64,000 bases of DNA from Ptychodera flava (lineage: Eukaryota; Hemichordata; Enteropneusta; Ptychoderidae). Under the pieces are notes generated by a model. The model made no database searches, was not told the DNA's origin, and saw only the letters and a program-made list of their open reading frames with translations. The DNA lies in contig NC_091931.1 in NCBI RefSeq assembly GCF_041260155.1, positions 45,519,578-45,583,577 on the forward strand, written 5' to 3'. The position numbers and the translations under genes are program-made. Position 1 is the first letter of the stretch; each line of letters begins with the position of its first letter. Below are positions 51,791 through 64,000 of the stretch, piece by piece.

Positions 51791-54700
51791 ATCCCTTCCT
51801 GAGAAACACACTGATATCATGATTGCATTTAACATATTTTGTACAATCTTTGATGGCCTAAGTCCGGAATGAATGTATTTTAATAATATATCTCAACATA
51901 TATTATTTCATTTTTATTCATTTACGGCGCTAACTGAATTGAAGTATTTATATTAGAGAGCTCTGTTGAACCTACAAGAATGCGCGAGCTTCCTGTACGT
52001 ACGTCATCCAAACATTGACATAAATTCTACCAAGTTATGGGAGCTGTGTGTTTAACTTTGATTGTTGTCTTCAAGGTCATCGTAATGCTGTTCAGCTGTT
52101 TTGAATTCACTTGATTGGTTGGTTGGTTGAGATCCGAACACCTTCGTAATGCAACAAATTCCTGATAATGTCGTTTAGCAGATTTTTATTCTTCTAGGAA
52201 TTAAAGTTTTTGCCTTGTCTCGGCTGTGTTATTTCGATTTTTAGTCAAAAGATTGTTCCAAAAATGAATATAAGATGAAAACTGATACGGATGATAATGA
52301 TATGATCATACGGACATAAAATTATACTATTTTCAGATTGTGCGCATCACTCGAGACCTGGCACGCGCTCTTTCTGATTTCCCCTCCATCGATGAATTCA
52401 TCAAAACCTTTGGCATAATACTCAGTAACTCAGTTTACACACAAAATCGATGTCAAGTAGTTCTTCGCTATCGGCAATATTTTTTGGATTAGATAATATA
52501 AGTTACTTGTGTCATTTGACAAATATCAAATCGTAACTTCGTCAGAGTGTTGAGTATTTTTCCTAGCATTTTAGCCGGGCGTAATGTTTACTCGGCTATT
52601 TCAGGGTAATTCCCTGTCGGGGGACACACAGTGCAAACACACTTAGGGTGTTGCACTCTTTGCGTGGAACAAATCATGGACAGTAGACTACTGTCTATGA
52701 TCAAATGTAAGCCATAAACGCTTAATGCATTACCCTTGTGTTCGGGAATGACACAAGTCATTATACAATTTGAGCAGGACGCAGTCGCAATGCACTATTT
52801 CCTTAGGGTGGGTCGGAAAGAAAGAACGTTTAAATGCGGTAAATCTTTCAAATTAGTAAGAACGAAACATCGAAGGCGTGACTCATAAGTCAGTATTTTT
52901 GGAGAGATGTCCATATATATTAATTGAGCAGATGGAATATGAGCTCTTCAGTTGCATACTTTAATGGATCTCATCAAAACTCTATTTACTTTCCGTTTGT
53001 TACAGTTCATTGGCGTCTGTACTGATATTCAGCAGAACATACAATGTCTTGGCTAAGTAAACCCGCATGCGCATTATCGTCTAGCCAGATCTTTTCCGCC
53101 CGGGCGACAAGAATTCGACGTTCCTGACCGAGGAGTTTAATTTCTGGAGTGTGCCCGCCGACAAAAACCAGGAAGAGTGTGATCAACCGGAGTTGGCGAA
53201 TTCGGTAAATCACAAAAGCTGAAGTACGCGGGTTGTTGCTCTGACGTCAAAAAAGAAGTTCTGTCTTCGCTACGCTTTTGGACTGGATGTTGCCGGCCTA
53301 GAATTGTGAGTAATAATTCTCTTTCTTCGCATGTCTTCGTCGCTAGGGCTTCGCGTCACGTTGGCACACACAGTAGCGCTGCGCTTTTATGCAGAATGTA
53401 AAGGTTTATTGATTAGAGAGCACTGAAGCTTGACAGGAAATTTTAGCGGCCAGTCATACACTTTAATGTTCAAAGTGATTTCCGTAACCGCAAAATGCCG
53501 TGCTTTCGCCACAAGTTCACGAATGACAAATGAAGCTACCATAATTGTCAGTTTCCACGTAAAGCGTTTGTATGACCTTACACTGTATTACTTTTTAATA
53601 TTCTGGTGAAATCCTATTTAAGTATTCTAGTATATTAATACTCTAATGTAAATATTGATTTTGAACATAGTGATCCAATATAAAAAAGTTCTAACGTCTG
53701 TTTTAAGCCGTCGATTTTTTTTCTATTTCATTAATGTGGCTAAATCAGCCGAGGTAACATGCATCCATAGCGACAGGACAAATAAGCACTTTCTCGAGTA
53801 ATAGAGCCCCGTTGCTATGTCAACGTCGAAATCATGTCAGAAAATCGCCAACCAATCTCTACATTGTTGCATTCGTTCTGTATGTCTAAACGAGGAAACT
53901 AACATAGCAGCCCATGTTCTTGGGATTATGGGGTTTGATGTAGACTTCAAAGACACCGCTGCCTTGATGTATAGATATTGTTTTCCGTAACTTCGTGATA
54001 TTTAGTAATCTCATCTTGAGGTTCTCCACATCCTCATTCTTAATGGATGGTCCAGTGAGTTTGAACATCATGCTCTGGAAGTAAATAATATCTGTAACAC
54101 TCTGTAACAACTGTGCAAAGTGTACACCTTGAATTTACTCACGCTCACCAACAACAACATGTCCGTAACTGAGGCTGGGTTGACAAGCTTAGTGGTTGAT
54201 CTTTCAAAAAAGTTTTAGATGGCACAAAAAGAAAGCTTGGATGACATTCATTCTCGAAGCTATCAAAAAGTGAATCAGATCCATAAACTTCTATAAAAAC
54301 AAGATAGGAGGATTTCGTTATTTGTCTAATCCATCACCCAACAAGCGGAAGTCAAAATAGAGGAACAATTACCAGATGAAACAATGAGGAGAACATTAAC
54401 GTCCTCAATGGCTCAAAACAACGATCCAATTTCTAATTTACCCTCCTCCAGTAGCTGTCCGCCACTCCGGACTTCCTTAGGCCTCGAACTCATAATCCTC
54501 CGACAATGAGTCCGATAACCTACCCTCTGCACCTCGATGCATGTGATGAATACAGCCGGCTATGTCGACGGGTTGATTGGAATAAAGCACCGCTCTCTCG
54601 AAATAATGAACTGAAAATGAGGGCACTAAATGCGTCCATCGCCCTCCTCCCTAAAAATACAAACGGTCTTGTTATTGCATGTTTCTTCTAATTTAGAACC

Positions 54701-55817
54701 CCTATCGAATATGCAAACGAATTAAGGAAATGTGTGTTTTCTGTTGATTCTAAGCATTGACCTAGACACTTTAGGCTGCTTTATGTAAGTTTACATTTAC
54801 TTAAGACCGTTCGTTATGTGTGAGTTTTTCACATTGATTATTGTGGTTCAGAAATTTCTATTATTGTTCAAACAGAGTGATCGTTTCAAGGATGCCTTAC
54901 GTTTGTGATGAAATATTGTTATGTTGTCCCTGATCATTCACATTATCACGTGATCGACAAATAAATGTCTCTCTGCGTGCTTGAGTTCTTTATAAGAGCT
55001 TATTTTGTGCGGTTTGAAGTTTTTAACTAACGCCTGAACAGGATGTGAAGGCTATCTTTATGGCCTACGTGAACGATAAATGTGCTGGTTTGTACAGTTG
55101 TTGCAGACAATCAAAGAAATTGAATAATAAAATTATGATTAAGTGTCGTAAAGTGTAAAGACCTCTGGTACAAGGCGCGGCGTGGACTATGTTGAAAATA
55201 TTTTATCTTATTAAGGCTCCTGACCATTTCGTAACCGTTGAAAGACTGAATACAACTTAACATCAGGGTAAGAAAAGTCTTGCTCCTGTCCACGAGCGTA
55301 AGAAATTGCCGGTATGTGGATGTCCTGTCCTTTGTAGACAAAAATACTTTCTAACGTTAATAAGAAGATATCAATGACAGATTCCAAATTGACCGTATAG
55401 ACAATAAGGGACGTTGCACGAGGTCAATCCATGTCATCTTCTAATTGGAGAAACTTCATAACCTGAGCGTGACTTTACCGACCACTGTTTAATTCATCTG
55501 CTGTATCATTTATTCAGGGCAGTTCATGAATTACGTAAAAATGATATCTGCCATACTGTAACCACCAACTCAATACACTTCCAATTACCCGAATACCTTA
55601 TTTCTTCAGTCATTCAGAAAGAAAAATTTCCCTGTGTCCCTTTTGAACCTTCTCGATTCCATGGTTTCATTAGTGCTTTGGAAGGGGGAATCTACTCGAT
55701 ATACAAATGCACAGTAGCCCGAACAATCTTCAAGTGCGTCATGCGTCGCGGGAAGAAGATATGATCGAAAACTAAATACCAATGATGTCCATGATAAACA
55801 ATACAGGAGGCGGACAT
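51791..55817. other. Intergenic, no gene recognised
   Basis: Contains a palindrome ATCATGGACAGTAGACTACT with its complement (52,672-52,702) and a GC-rich patch at 53,040-53,310 described in the findings. No exon could be supported. Confidence 0.5.
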
Positions 55818-56290
55818 GATGCCGATGGAATCTTGTAGTTATCAGGAAAGAAAGATCATACTTACAGGGCTTCAATACATCCAGGGTTTGTCTCAGAGAA
55901 TGCATGGTAGAAAATGCAGCGCAGGTTGTAATATGGGTCTTTGTTTAAAGTTAACGTGCTGGGTAAAAAGCCAAGTGACCTCATTGTGTAAATTTCAGTT
56001 TTCTTGTCTGATTATACCATTTATAGCGATTTGAAATTTGAAGTCAGAGATGACGCATTACGATGGACGAAAGATGATGATAATAATCGAGTAACCGCTG
56101 GCCGATCAGATCGAAAAGAAACCCTGATCAGTGACTTGCTGTCTATCATGAACTTTAACAATCGATTTCTCGAAACGAATGTCTGCGGGAATAAGGATCA
56201 TATATGCCGATGGAATCTTGCAATTATCAGGAAAGAAAGCTCATACAAATAGAGCTTCAACATTTTGAGGGTTCGTCCGAGAGAAGGGAA
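55818..56290 (+). repeat. Diverged direct duplication, about 95 bp units
   Basis: GCCGATGGAATCTTG, ATTATCAGGAAAGAAAG, TCATAC, GCTTCAA and TCnGAGAGAA(G) recur in the same order at about 55,821-55,910 and 56,208-56,290, roughly 385 bp apart. Confidence 0.7.
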
Positions 56291-56308
56291 GAGAATATAG
56301 TGTCAACA

Positions 56309-56311
<3 letters not shown>

Positions 56312-56353
<42 letters not shown>

Positions 56354-56378
56354 CATATATATATACATATATATAATT
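56312..56378. repeat. (TA)n microsatellite
   Basis: TA repeats with CATA interruptions. Short GGTA and GACA repeats follow at about 56,435-56,475. Confidence 0.9.
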
Positions 56379-56971
56379 AAACGTCTATGTCTGTCTTTAT
56401 ATATTTGCATAAATTTAAAAATATAGACAGAGGATAGGTAGGTAGGTAGGTAGGTCGGTAGACAGACAGACAGAGGTGATCAGTGTCACATGACATATTA
56501 TCTGTCGTCTTCATTGAAATTTCTGGCAAACTAATTTGGAATTGATCAATTCAGCTTCTCATCAAATCAATTTCACCTATTCATCGGTCGATTATATTAT
56601 GTCTATTTTTAAAATGTCACACATAATAAAAGGTTAAACATTCGAGCTGGGTAAATAGCGCTGATAGTGGACCGCATTGTTGGATATCACTTGAATATTG
56701 TTGTTGTCGATAAGCAGTTTTTTAATTAGATAAAGTAAACAAACCGTCATGTTCCATCCTCAAAGATTAAATTCTTTCTGTGCCGCTATTTACGCACGTA
56801 AAGTCGCGTTTAACACCTTGAAAGATCGTTCTCTTACTCATGTGATGCCGTAAGAGAGAGTACTCGAGACTTGGCGAGACCCAAGAGGCTTTTCCATTCC
56901 AAAGCTCTTTGCTTGTCGGAGTGAGATCTGAAAAGCAGTAACTGTGTAACATCCGGTATTTGTTTTCCTAA

Positions 56972-58599
56972 GGCCGCGTTCAAAAAAATTGGTATGGGGG
57001 CGAATCGCGATTGAAATCTTATTTTTTTCAGATCCCCCCCCTCAATACCCTCAAAAATTTTCAAGTTCCCACCTCAATACCCTTCAAAAATTTTCAAATG
57101 GAATTTTAAAATGGAATTACCATATAGCCGCATATTTATTAGGAATGCACGCAGAGTAAAAATAAAAATGTAATGTGTCGTTCTGCATGCAGATGTTCAA
57201 CACTACCTCTTATCAGCAGGTTGTATAGCCATATACCTAGGGCAAGTTCTTAAATTGATTCATTTTTAAATGCATCAGTGGACTTTTTGGATTTCTCAGT
57301 CTAAGCCGACTTGAGTTTATCCAACTCTGGCCAGGTCAATGGCACCAGCTGAAAAGCACACAAAATGACAATCATGAGAGAGTATGAAAATTGTGTATTC
57401 CTGGCTACGTTTAACCAAATTGTGAAAAAATGAGCACAGTGACCTACCGAATTTTTTTTAAAGCACAAGACACATACCGGTATACAACTTAGATGCCACT
57501 TATAAATGTCTTACAAAATTGACAATACTGGAAGGTTAAAATATTCCATGAAATTAATTGTTTTAATCTCAGAAATTCTGGGTGTAATAATGGCAAATTT
57601 GATAAAATATAAACGATTCCATTTCGTTCCACATTTTTTTTACTGTTCAAAGTTTTACTTTTTGTATTTTTGTACAATGAGATGTGAAAATTCATTCACT
57701 GCATAAACTTGAAATGAATGGTTTTATATATTGATTTTAAGTGATTGTAGAAGAACTGACTTTTCATCGTACATTTGTATAAGATCAATTATGGTGACCC
57801 CATTTTTTTTCTCTAATATTTCATTGTTCTCATATGCCAGAATTCAAAACTCCATGGTAACTGTTAGTCGCCTAGTCTTCTATGTGTTGCTCTCTGGCTG
57901 GATCTTTTGTACAATTAGATGTATGTTTCACTGTCTATTGAGTGTCCTATGACCGAAACTTTTCTCAACTACATCAGAGTCAGAGCTACATGTATCACTA
58001 TCACTGCCAGTATGTAGTAGCAGGGCAGTAGTTGTATTAACTTTTTATTTTAACAATATTTTTGTTCAGTTTATACAATTGCGTTCTTGTTCTACTCCCT
58101 ACAGCATGTTGAGCTGTCCAGTATTCAGCTTGCCAACACAGCCTACGTGTTCCGTGCATTTGTATCATTAAATCATCACCAATATTTAGACAAATGGGCT
58201 TTGTTGACAAACTGAATATTGTGTTTTTCAGCATGCTGTAGAGAGACACCAAGAAACTGTGTTTGATACATTGCATAGAAATATTGAAAAATTATCAACA
58301 GTTGCAGCTCCTGCCCCATTACAAGGCCAACTTGTTTTACGAAAATTTAATGGCATTCATACATTTTCAGATTTTTTCGTAAATAAAGACATAGAATGCG
58401 ACAAAACGGTTCTGGGTTTTGTTTAATTATTACTAACATTCGAACCATTGGACGACATCAAAATGTTGGTAGTCAAAATATTTCCAGACCCCCCTATAGG
58501 CAGGGCAAACTTTCAAGTACCCCCCTCAACTACCCCAAAAATTTTCGAATCCCCCTGAATTCCTCCAGCCCCCCCCCCACCATTTTTTTGAACGCGGCC
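56972..58599. mobile_element. Non-autonomous TIR element, G/C-run group, copy 5
   Basis: Left GGCCGCGTTCAAAAAAATTG then GTATGGGGG; right CCCCACCATTTTTTTGAACG then CGGCC, inverted with few changes. TAA flanks both ends (56969-56971 and 58600-58602), a 3-bp target duplication. C-run units alternating with CAAAAATTTTC (for example AGTACCCCCCTCAACTACCC) lie at both ends on the plus strand. The 1.4-kb middle is AT-rich with no clear open frame. Confidence 0.85.
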
Positions 58600-58602
58600 T
58601 AA

Positions 58603-59396
58603 AGTTCTGTGTTCTTCTCTCCAACGTTTGTTGATAATATTGATACCCGGATCATCAACGTACTTATGATGTACGTTATTGTAACTGACAAAAAAAACCG
58701 TGTGTATAGCAACATTAAAGACACACTTTGTGTATCAGTAAGGTTTGGAGAGAGTTAATACCCTTGGTAATGCATTACACTTTGCAACCCACAACGGCAC
58801 ATTTAGTTACTGCATACTATACAAGTACAGAAAAACGATACTGAAAATTGGTGCTGCCCTTCCTCTTCATGACATGGTCATCTTGGAAAAAATGTACCGT
58901 TAAAGATCTTCCTTGGACCATCAAACTTTCACTCGGATGAGTCTCTCTTAGTAATAGACAACTCTCAATGGCATGTCTTCATTTGTTGATTTTTGACTCG
59001 CTTCCACGGGCGAAACAATATGTAATTACTAGTGTCACTGTTGTTTGTCATTGTCAGGATCATGAATAGTTTATTCTCAGGTTGATCTCATGAGGCCATG
59101 CATGGAATCGATCGATCGATGGAAATACATAAACCGTGTTGTCGAAGAATATCTCTCATATACGTAGTGCGATCGTCACTGAGTCTCTACAATTCTCATT
59201 ACAGTGGAATATTACTAGTTAAATGAAATAAATTGGTTTATAAATACCTTCCACTTGAGCGTTGAAATTTTAACTTTCAATCACACAATTCCGAGGTGCT
59301 GCTGTCCGTTGTTAATTGAATTTGTTACTCAACCACTGGGCAACTGTCAGCTGCAATGGTGATTGGAAGGCTACGATTCACTAGATGTAGCAGCGA

Positions 59397-59461
<65 letters not shown>

Positions 59462-60537
59462 GAAAGCGAGACAAAGTCCGGAGAGCATCTTCCCAAAGGA
59501 TACCCTGGAACATTATTGCTCGACTAACGAGAGTTTTATCCCTGAAGATTTTGCAAGTCGACGAATACAGTCGAGAAAAGCACAGTGTTGACTTTTGTCC
59601 AGCGGTTATCAGATCGCACTGACCAAACGTCTTAGCAGATAAAATGTAGCAATAATAGCCGGCGTGTCCAAGAGCTTAGGCAATAATTGGAATTTCCTTG
59701 CTGACTGTTAGGAATGTCATACCTTTCTGGAATTTTGGAATTACTGTATCTTATGACGCCATGACCGTTTTTTCCTTTGCTCGTTATACTGGCTCAGTCA
59801 ATTCAAAGAGCTTCAAAACTCCAAAGCGATCAGAGTCATTGTTAACAAGATACAAGGTTTTCTCTTTTCCATCCAGGAATTGAAAGTATCACAAATTCTG
59901 ATTCTGTCGATTACGAAGGACTTATGCATTCTATCATTCCAAGAAGTAAACAAAAATATTTTAAGATTTTCTTAATTAAGAGACAAATGTAAGAGAATGG
60001 CAAAGGGGATTTTGGAAATGTAAATATTTGTGACCATCTCATGGGAGACCTGTCAACCAAAGTCTCAACATGTACCTGTAATAGAATATCAAATTTTTTC
60101 ATATTTTGCAATTTTTTGTTGGGTGTTCATTAATTATTAATATTACATCCATTGATTTTTCTCCCGCACAATAAATAAATTAAAGTCTAAATAAAGTCTA
60201 AATAAGGTATAAAGTAGGCATATTATATACATTTTGCAGTTTAATACAAATAGTGTAGTAGGGGTTGCCACTTTTTCAAATGAAAATGCAATTTGCTATT
60301 TTTCTTTTCAATAAAAAATTCAATATTATAGACTGTCTTAACAAAGGGTACAACACCTCTATAGTTCGGTTCACTTTCCTGCATTTTACAAAACTAAACG
60401 TGTAATTTAATAAGTAAACAAATATGATTGACAAATATCGTTTCATTTGGATCAGATAAAATTTGACAAAGTCTGCTTGGCCTCCGAGTAAGGTTCAATG
60501 GTTGTCCCCATACAAAAAATGATATCTCTTAAGAAAA
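58603..60537. other. Intergenic, no gene recognised
   Basis: Only the (GAT)n tract stands out. Part of 60,120-60,537 may be 3' flank of the LINE. Confidence 0.45.
59396..59460. repeat. (GAT)n microsatellite
   Basis: About 21 perfect ATG/GAT triplets. Frames of poly-Met or poly-Ile come only from this. Confidence 0.95.
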
Positions 60538-62530
60538 CTACAGTATAATAACACTGGTGAAAAAGATGTTCCAGAGTTTCTGGAGCGACACCACAAAATG
60601 TACACAATTGAGATGGAAGTTCTGATGATTCAGTTTGTGAATTTTTTCATTGGTCAACAAAATGTTGTAAAGAATTTTGAACTGAAATTCTCTTAATTTA
60701 CAATCAACAGACATTTTACAAATTAACTTAAATAATTTGTCCCACTGTAGAATGTTGACATTGAGGACCTCTTCAACTTTTCTTTGGCTCACAGGTACAG
60801 TAAAGATCCTCTCTATTAACTCGTGTTTTATTTCAGACATAGAAATTGAATGTAACTGTGTTGGACAACCAGAAAGAAAAACTAATTTCATCAATTGTAT
60901 TTTCCTTTTTTTAACTCCTCGGGGATGGCCGGTAAAATGCCAAGCCATTTCAATTTATGAATTGGTTAAAATTTCTTGACTAATCGTTGCCCAGGGAATC
61001 GCTGATTAGCCATCAATGAGTATATTTTCATTATTCGAAATATAATTTGATCTATATTATTCTGGCCCTTCTTGGTTTCCTCAGACCAAGTATCAAAACG
61101 ATCTGTTACAAAGTCTGTAAATTGGCCAGGTAAAACATTTAGATTTAAAATTACAATTAAAAATGATGTAACCGCCTGTATACTTGAGTTTATATTCTGG
61201 AAAGACTTTCCATGGATGTGAAAATTCCGGGTTTAACAAAATTTAACCCTGGGCCAAAAGATTCTCCATTGTTTATTCATAATATGTAAATTGGTCATGT
61301 TTAAGCCACCTTGGCCCACATCATCTGTCATAGTTTTCCTGGTTACTTTACCTTTCCCTTCCCAGAGGAAATCATACAGTGTTCTGTGGACATCTTGGAT
61401 GTTGTTCTCAGGCATCGTGACGTTATTGAGAAAATAAAAATCTGTGAAATACCCAGTGTTTTGATGATTGCAACTTTGCCAAACAAAAGATAATTTCCTA
61501 TTTTCCAACAGTGAGGCATTTTTCATATTTCCTACAGATTTACTGAAGTTCCTTCTCTTAGCTTCTTCCTTATCGTGACCCCCGCCCCCCCCCCCTCAAT
61601 CCACACGCCACTCTTTTTCTGGATCTTTAAGGTGAATTGTTGGCATGTCAACCAACAATAAGCCATTTTCCTTTAGGAACTCAACCACAGACCTAGTGAG
61701 GAGAAATTCTGAAAAATTCAGGCGAGACAGTCTCTACGTTCTACGTATACGATTTTAATGGCCATTTTACCCCGAACAGTTCATTTTTCCCGTACTTCCA
61801 CTTTCAGAACAATTTGGCTTCGGTTTTGTCAAAATTAATTTTAAACATGAGCAATTCTCAAAACTATTTAAGACAAGAAAAAGTTTGTCAGCAGACTCGG
61901 TATTTGAATTAGAAAACATCTCATGTCATCTGCAATACAGACTCTTTTATCTCTCCGTCCACCAGAGATATTCGCATTTGACCTTGTAACTTGAAGTAAA
62001 CTTTCCGGCGCCAGAATAAAAAAGCATTGGTGACAATGGATCACCTTGGCGAACACCTCTATACCTAACTTAAATAACCTTGTACTGAAATCATTATCAT
62101 GACGCAACATTCAGTACCAATATAGAGTGCTTTTATCCAATGTTTGAAAGTAGGACCAAATTTTAAATTTCTCTTAAACCTGAAGTAAGTAAAACCAACT
62201 GACAGTATCGAAGGCTTTTTCCAAATCAATTGCCATTAAGGAAAGCGGGGATGTTTAACTCTCTGGTGTTATTAAAAATGTTGTCAATAAGTCTCACATA
62301 GTCGCCCTTGACAAAAGCGACTTGAGTTTAGGAGTACTTTCTCCAAACATTTTGCAAGGCATTTAGAGAAAGTTTTAATATCCACGTTCATTAGGGAAAT
62401 TGGTCCAAGGTTTTAACAACCTACTATCTCGTCCAGCCTTCTAAGTCAAAGTAATAATTGTGAAATTGAAAATTCATCACATTCAAAAGCTGGATTCAGT
62501 GAATATAAAACCAATTTTTTCTACTAACGG
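60538..62530 (-). pseudogene. Decayed L1/Tx1-like LINE, ORF2 fragment
   Basis: On the minus strand, in 5'-3' order: reverse-transcriptase motif A MAIDLEKAFDTVSW (about 62,250-62,205), then GVRQGDPLSPMLF (about 62,060-62,020), an ADD motif as IADDM (about 61,940), the segment FLWEGKG then GGLNMTNL (about 61,370-61,285) found after the RT domain in L1-type LINEs, and a C-terminal LREFQFKILYNILLTNEKIH with FVVSLQKLWNIFF (60,690-60,550). The pieces are collinear but in different frames with several stops, so the copy is dead and 5'-truncated. Endonuclease and ORF1 are not visible. Confidence 0.85.
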
Positions 62531-63102
62531 CCAAAATTCCTATAAAATATCCAAGTTAATATTTGACAGGTTGTGAAATTTTCATATTTTGTGGTCCGTG
62601 AACACTTACACATCGGAGCATGCGCAGTGAGAGGAGAGTACTATAAGGTTTTGTGAACTCTGAGACTCTACAAAACAAACACTAATTTCCAAATGCAAGC
62701 GACTCATAGAATATAAATATTTAATGCAAAATGGTCAATAAAAAGAAGTTTGAAAAAAGAGGGAGTTGTATAAAAGAGATCATTGTTTGAAAAAACTCAA
62801 GGCATGTCATTGATTAACTTAGTTCGTATGTTTGTTCTTTTTTCATTATCATAATTCATTAATTCAAATGGTGTGGTCTGGTGAATATACGTATGAATTA
62901 TGTATTGAGTTAACCACACTATCAGTGATGGCTTACGATGACAAGCAGCTTATCGGCAAGTACGAGTGAAATGGATTGTGGGAGACACTCAATCTTCTTG
63001 CACTTAAATGGTAAATTTAAGATCTAGCAATTTTTGATGTAAATCTTCAGTGGCGTCAAATAGAATAAAACATTTTCATAATGTAATGTCGACTATAGCA
63101 CA

Positions 63103-63662
63103 CATGTATGTATGTATGTATGTATGTATGTATGTATGTATGTATGTATGTATGTATGTATGTATGTATGTATGTATGTATGTATGTATGTATGTATGTA
63201 TGTATGTATGTATGTATGCATGCATGCATGCATGCATGCATGCATGTATGTATGTATGTATGTATGTATGTATGTATGTATGTGTATGCTTGAGAGCGTT
63301 CAATTATGAATGTATACGTGCATATCATTTGAATGTATGTATGTATGTATGTATGTATGTATGTATGTATGTATGTATGTATGTATGTATGTATGTATGT
63401 ATGTATGTATGTATGTATGTATGTATGTATGTATGTATGTATGTATGTATGTATGTATGTATGTATGTATGCATGCATGCATGCATGCATGCATGCATGC
63501 ATGCATGCATGCATGCATGCATGTATGTATGTATGTATGTATGTATGTGTGTATGTATGTATGTATGTATGTATGTATGTATGTATGTATGTATGTATGT
63601 ATGTATATGTATGCTTGAGAGCGTTCAATTATGAGTGTGTTCGTGCATATCATCTGCATGTG
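63103..63662. repeat. Higher-order (ATGT)n array: two modules of about 325 bp
   Basis: Each module runs (ATGT)n, (ATGC)n, (ATGT)n, then a unique tail of about 50 bp with GCTTGAGAGCGTTCAATTAT and GTGCATATCAT. The tails lie at 63,287-63,335 and 63,611-63,662 and differ by few bases, so array and tail were duplicated together. Confidence 0.92.
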
Positions 63663-63664
63663 TT

Positions 63665-63985
63665 TAAAGACTTAAACTTTTGCTCAAACTTTCCGTAAGG
63701 AAACTTACAATGTTCACTTTTTAAATAAAATTAATATGATTAATGGGCATAGTGCACAACCTTTTACAAGACAAACAAATTTACCTACTGGTGAATTGCA
63801 AGAAAAGCCATCATCTATGCGTCATCTCTAAGTGGAAAAATAAAATTTTCGATTTTAACAAACTAAGCCGGCGTAAACTTTCTTTACTGAAAGAGTTTCA
63901 AAATGAGCCCAACAATTGGTAGACCAAAATAGTGCTGTAATAGTTTGAGAGTCCGTATATCTGTCTCCGAGGCGCTGTCTACCTT
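63665..63985. repeat. Dispersed repeat R1, copy C
   Basis: Matches 39,020-39,350 in order and orientation (ACTTAAACTTTTGCTCAAAC; AAATAAAATTTTCGATTTT; AAAATGAGCCC; GAGAGTCCGTATATCTGTC). It probably continues past the window edge. Confidence 0.75.
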
Positions 63986-64000
63986 GTTCATTATTTCTCC

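Noticed and set aside
53007-53213. Minus-strand frame ending in SAEYQYRRQ
   Set aside because: No ATG start, no family resemblance, and it overlaps a promoter-like GC-rich patch.
53886-54110. Minus-strand frame with IKNEDVENLKMRLLNITKLR
   Set aside because: Looks somewhat protein-like, but I found no partner exon, splice support or known family.
59325-59622. Poly-Met and poly-Ile frames
   Set aside because: Product of the (GAT)n microsatellite.

Overview
The window looks like nuclear DNA from a marine invertebrate deuterostome (hemichordate, echinoderm or amphioxus grade; I cannot fix the species). Reasons: AT-rich DNA, GT-AG introns of 0.3 to 5.5 kb, KIF3A exons that resemble the sea urchin kinesin-2 subunit as I remember it, very many simple repeats, and many short inverted-repeat elements and palindromes.

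Layout. (1) 2,660-19,115, minus strand: the 5' part of KIF3A (kinesin-2 motor subunit) in nine coding exons, through the motor domain into the charged neck region. The coiled coil and tail lie beyond the left edge. (2) 19,410-23,970, plus strand, head to head with KIF3A across about 295 bp: a six-exon gene for a 454-residue protein with an N-terminal membrane anchor and two VOC (vicinal oxygen chelate) domains, related to extradiol ring-cleaving dioxygenases. (3) 25,678-25,749: a tRNA-Glu(TTC). (4) 28,094-38,385, plus strand: aspartylglucosaminidase (AGA), 11 coding exons, with a nearly identical tandem duplication of promoter plus exon 1 and an unusual hydrophobic C-terminal tail. (5) 39,550-42,484, plus strand: an unrecognised gene, probably four exons, coding a small coiled-coil/Cys-rich protein. 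(6) 42,485-64,000: no convincing host gene; long microsatellites, two large inverted-repeat elements and a decayed L1/Tx1-like LINE on the minus strand at about 60.5-62.5 kb.

The most unusual signal is a group of five non-autonomous DNA elements (26,592-27,601; 29,361-30,764; 40,540-41,703; 48,510-50,015; 56,972-58,599). They share short terminal inverted repeats of related design, 3-bp TTA/TAA target duplications where these can be read, internal tandem repeats, and beside both ends runs of 5-13 G (or C) spaced about 25-40 bp. These runs lie on the same strand at both ends of each element. A second group is long snap-back palindromes, three of them with a CG-rich CGAG-type centre. A separate element with about 113-bp inverted repeats and TTAA duplications (32,128-32,934) looks piggyBac-like.

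The genes do not form a functional unit. KIF3A serves ciliary and intracellular transport, AGA glycoprotein breakdown, and the VOC protein is probably a metal-dependent dioxygenase with unknown substrate. All exon boundaries were read by eye from reading frame, splice signals and phase; no alignment was run.
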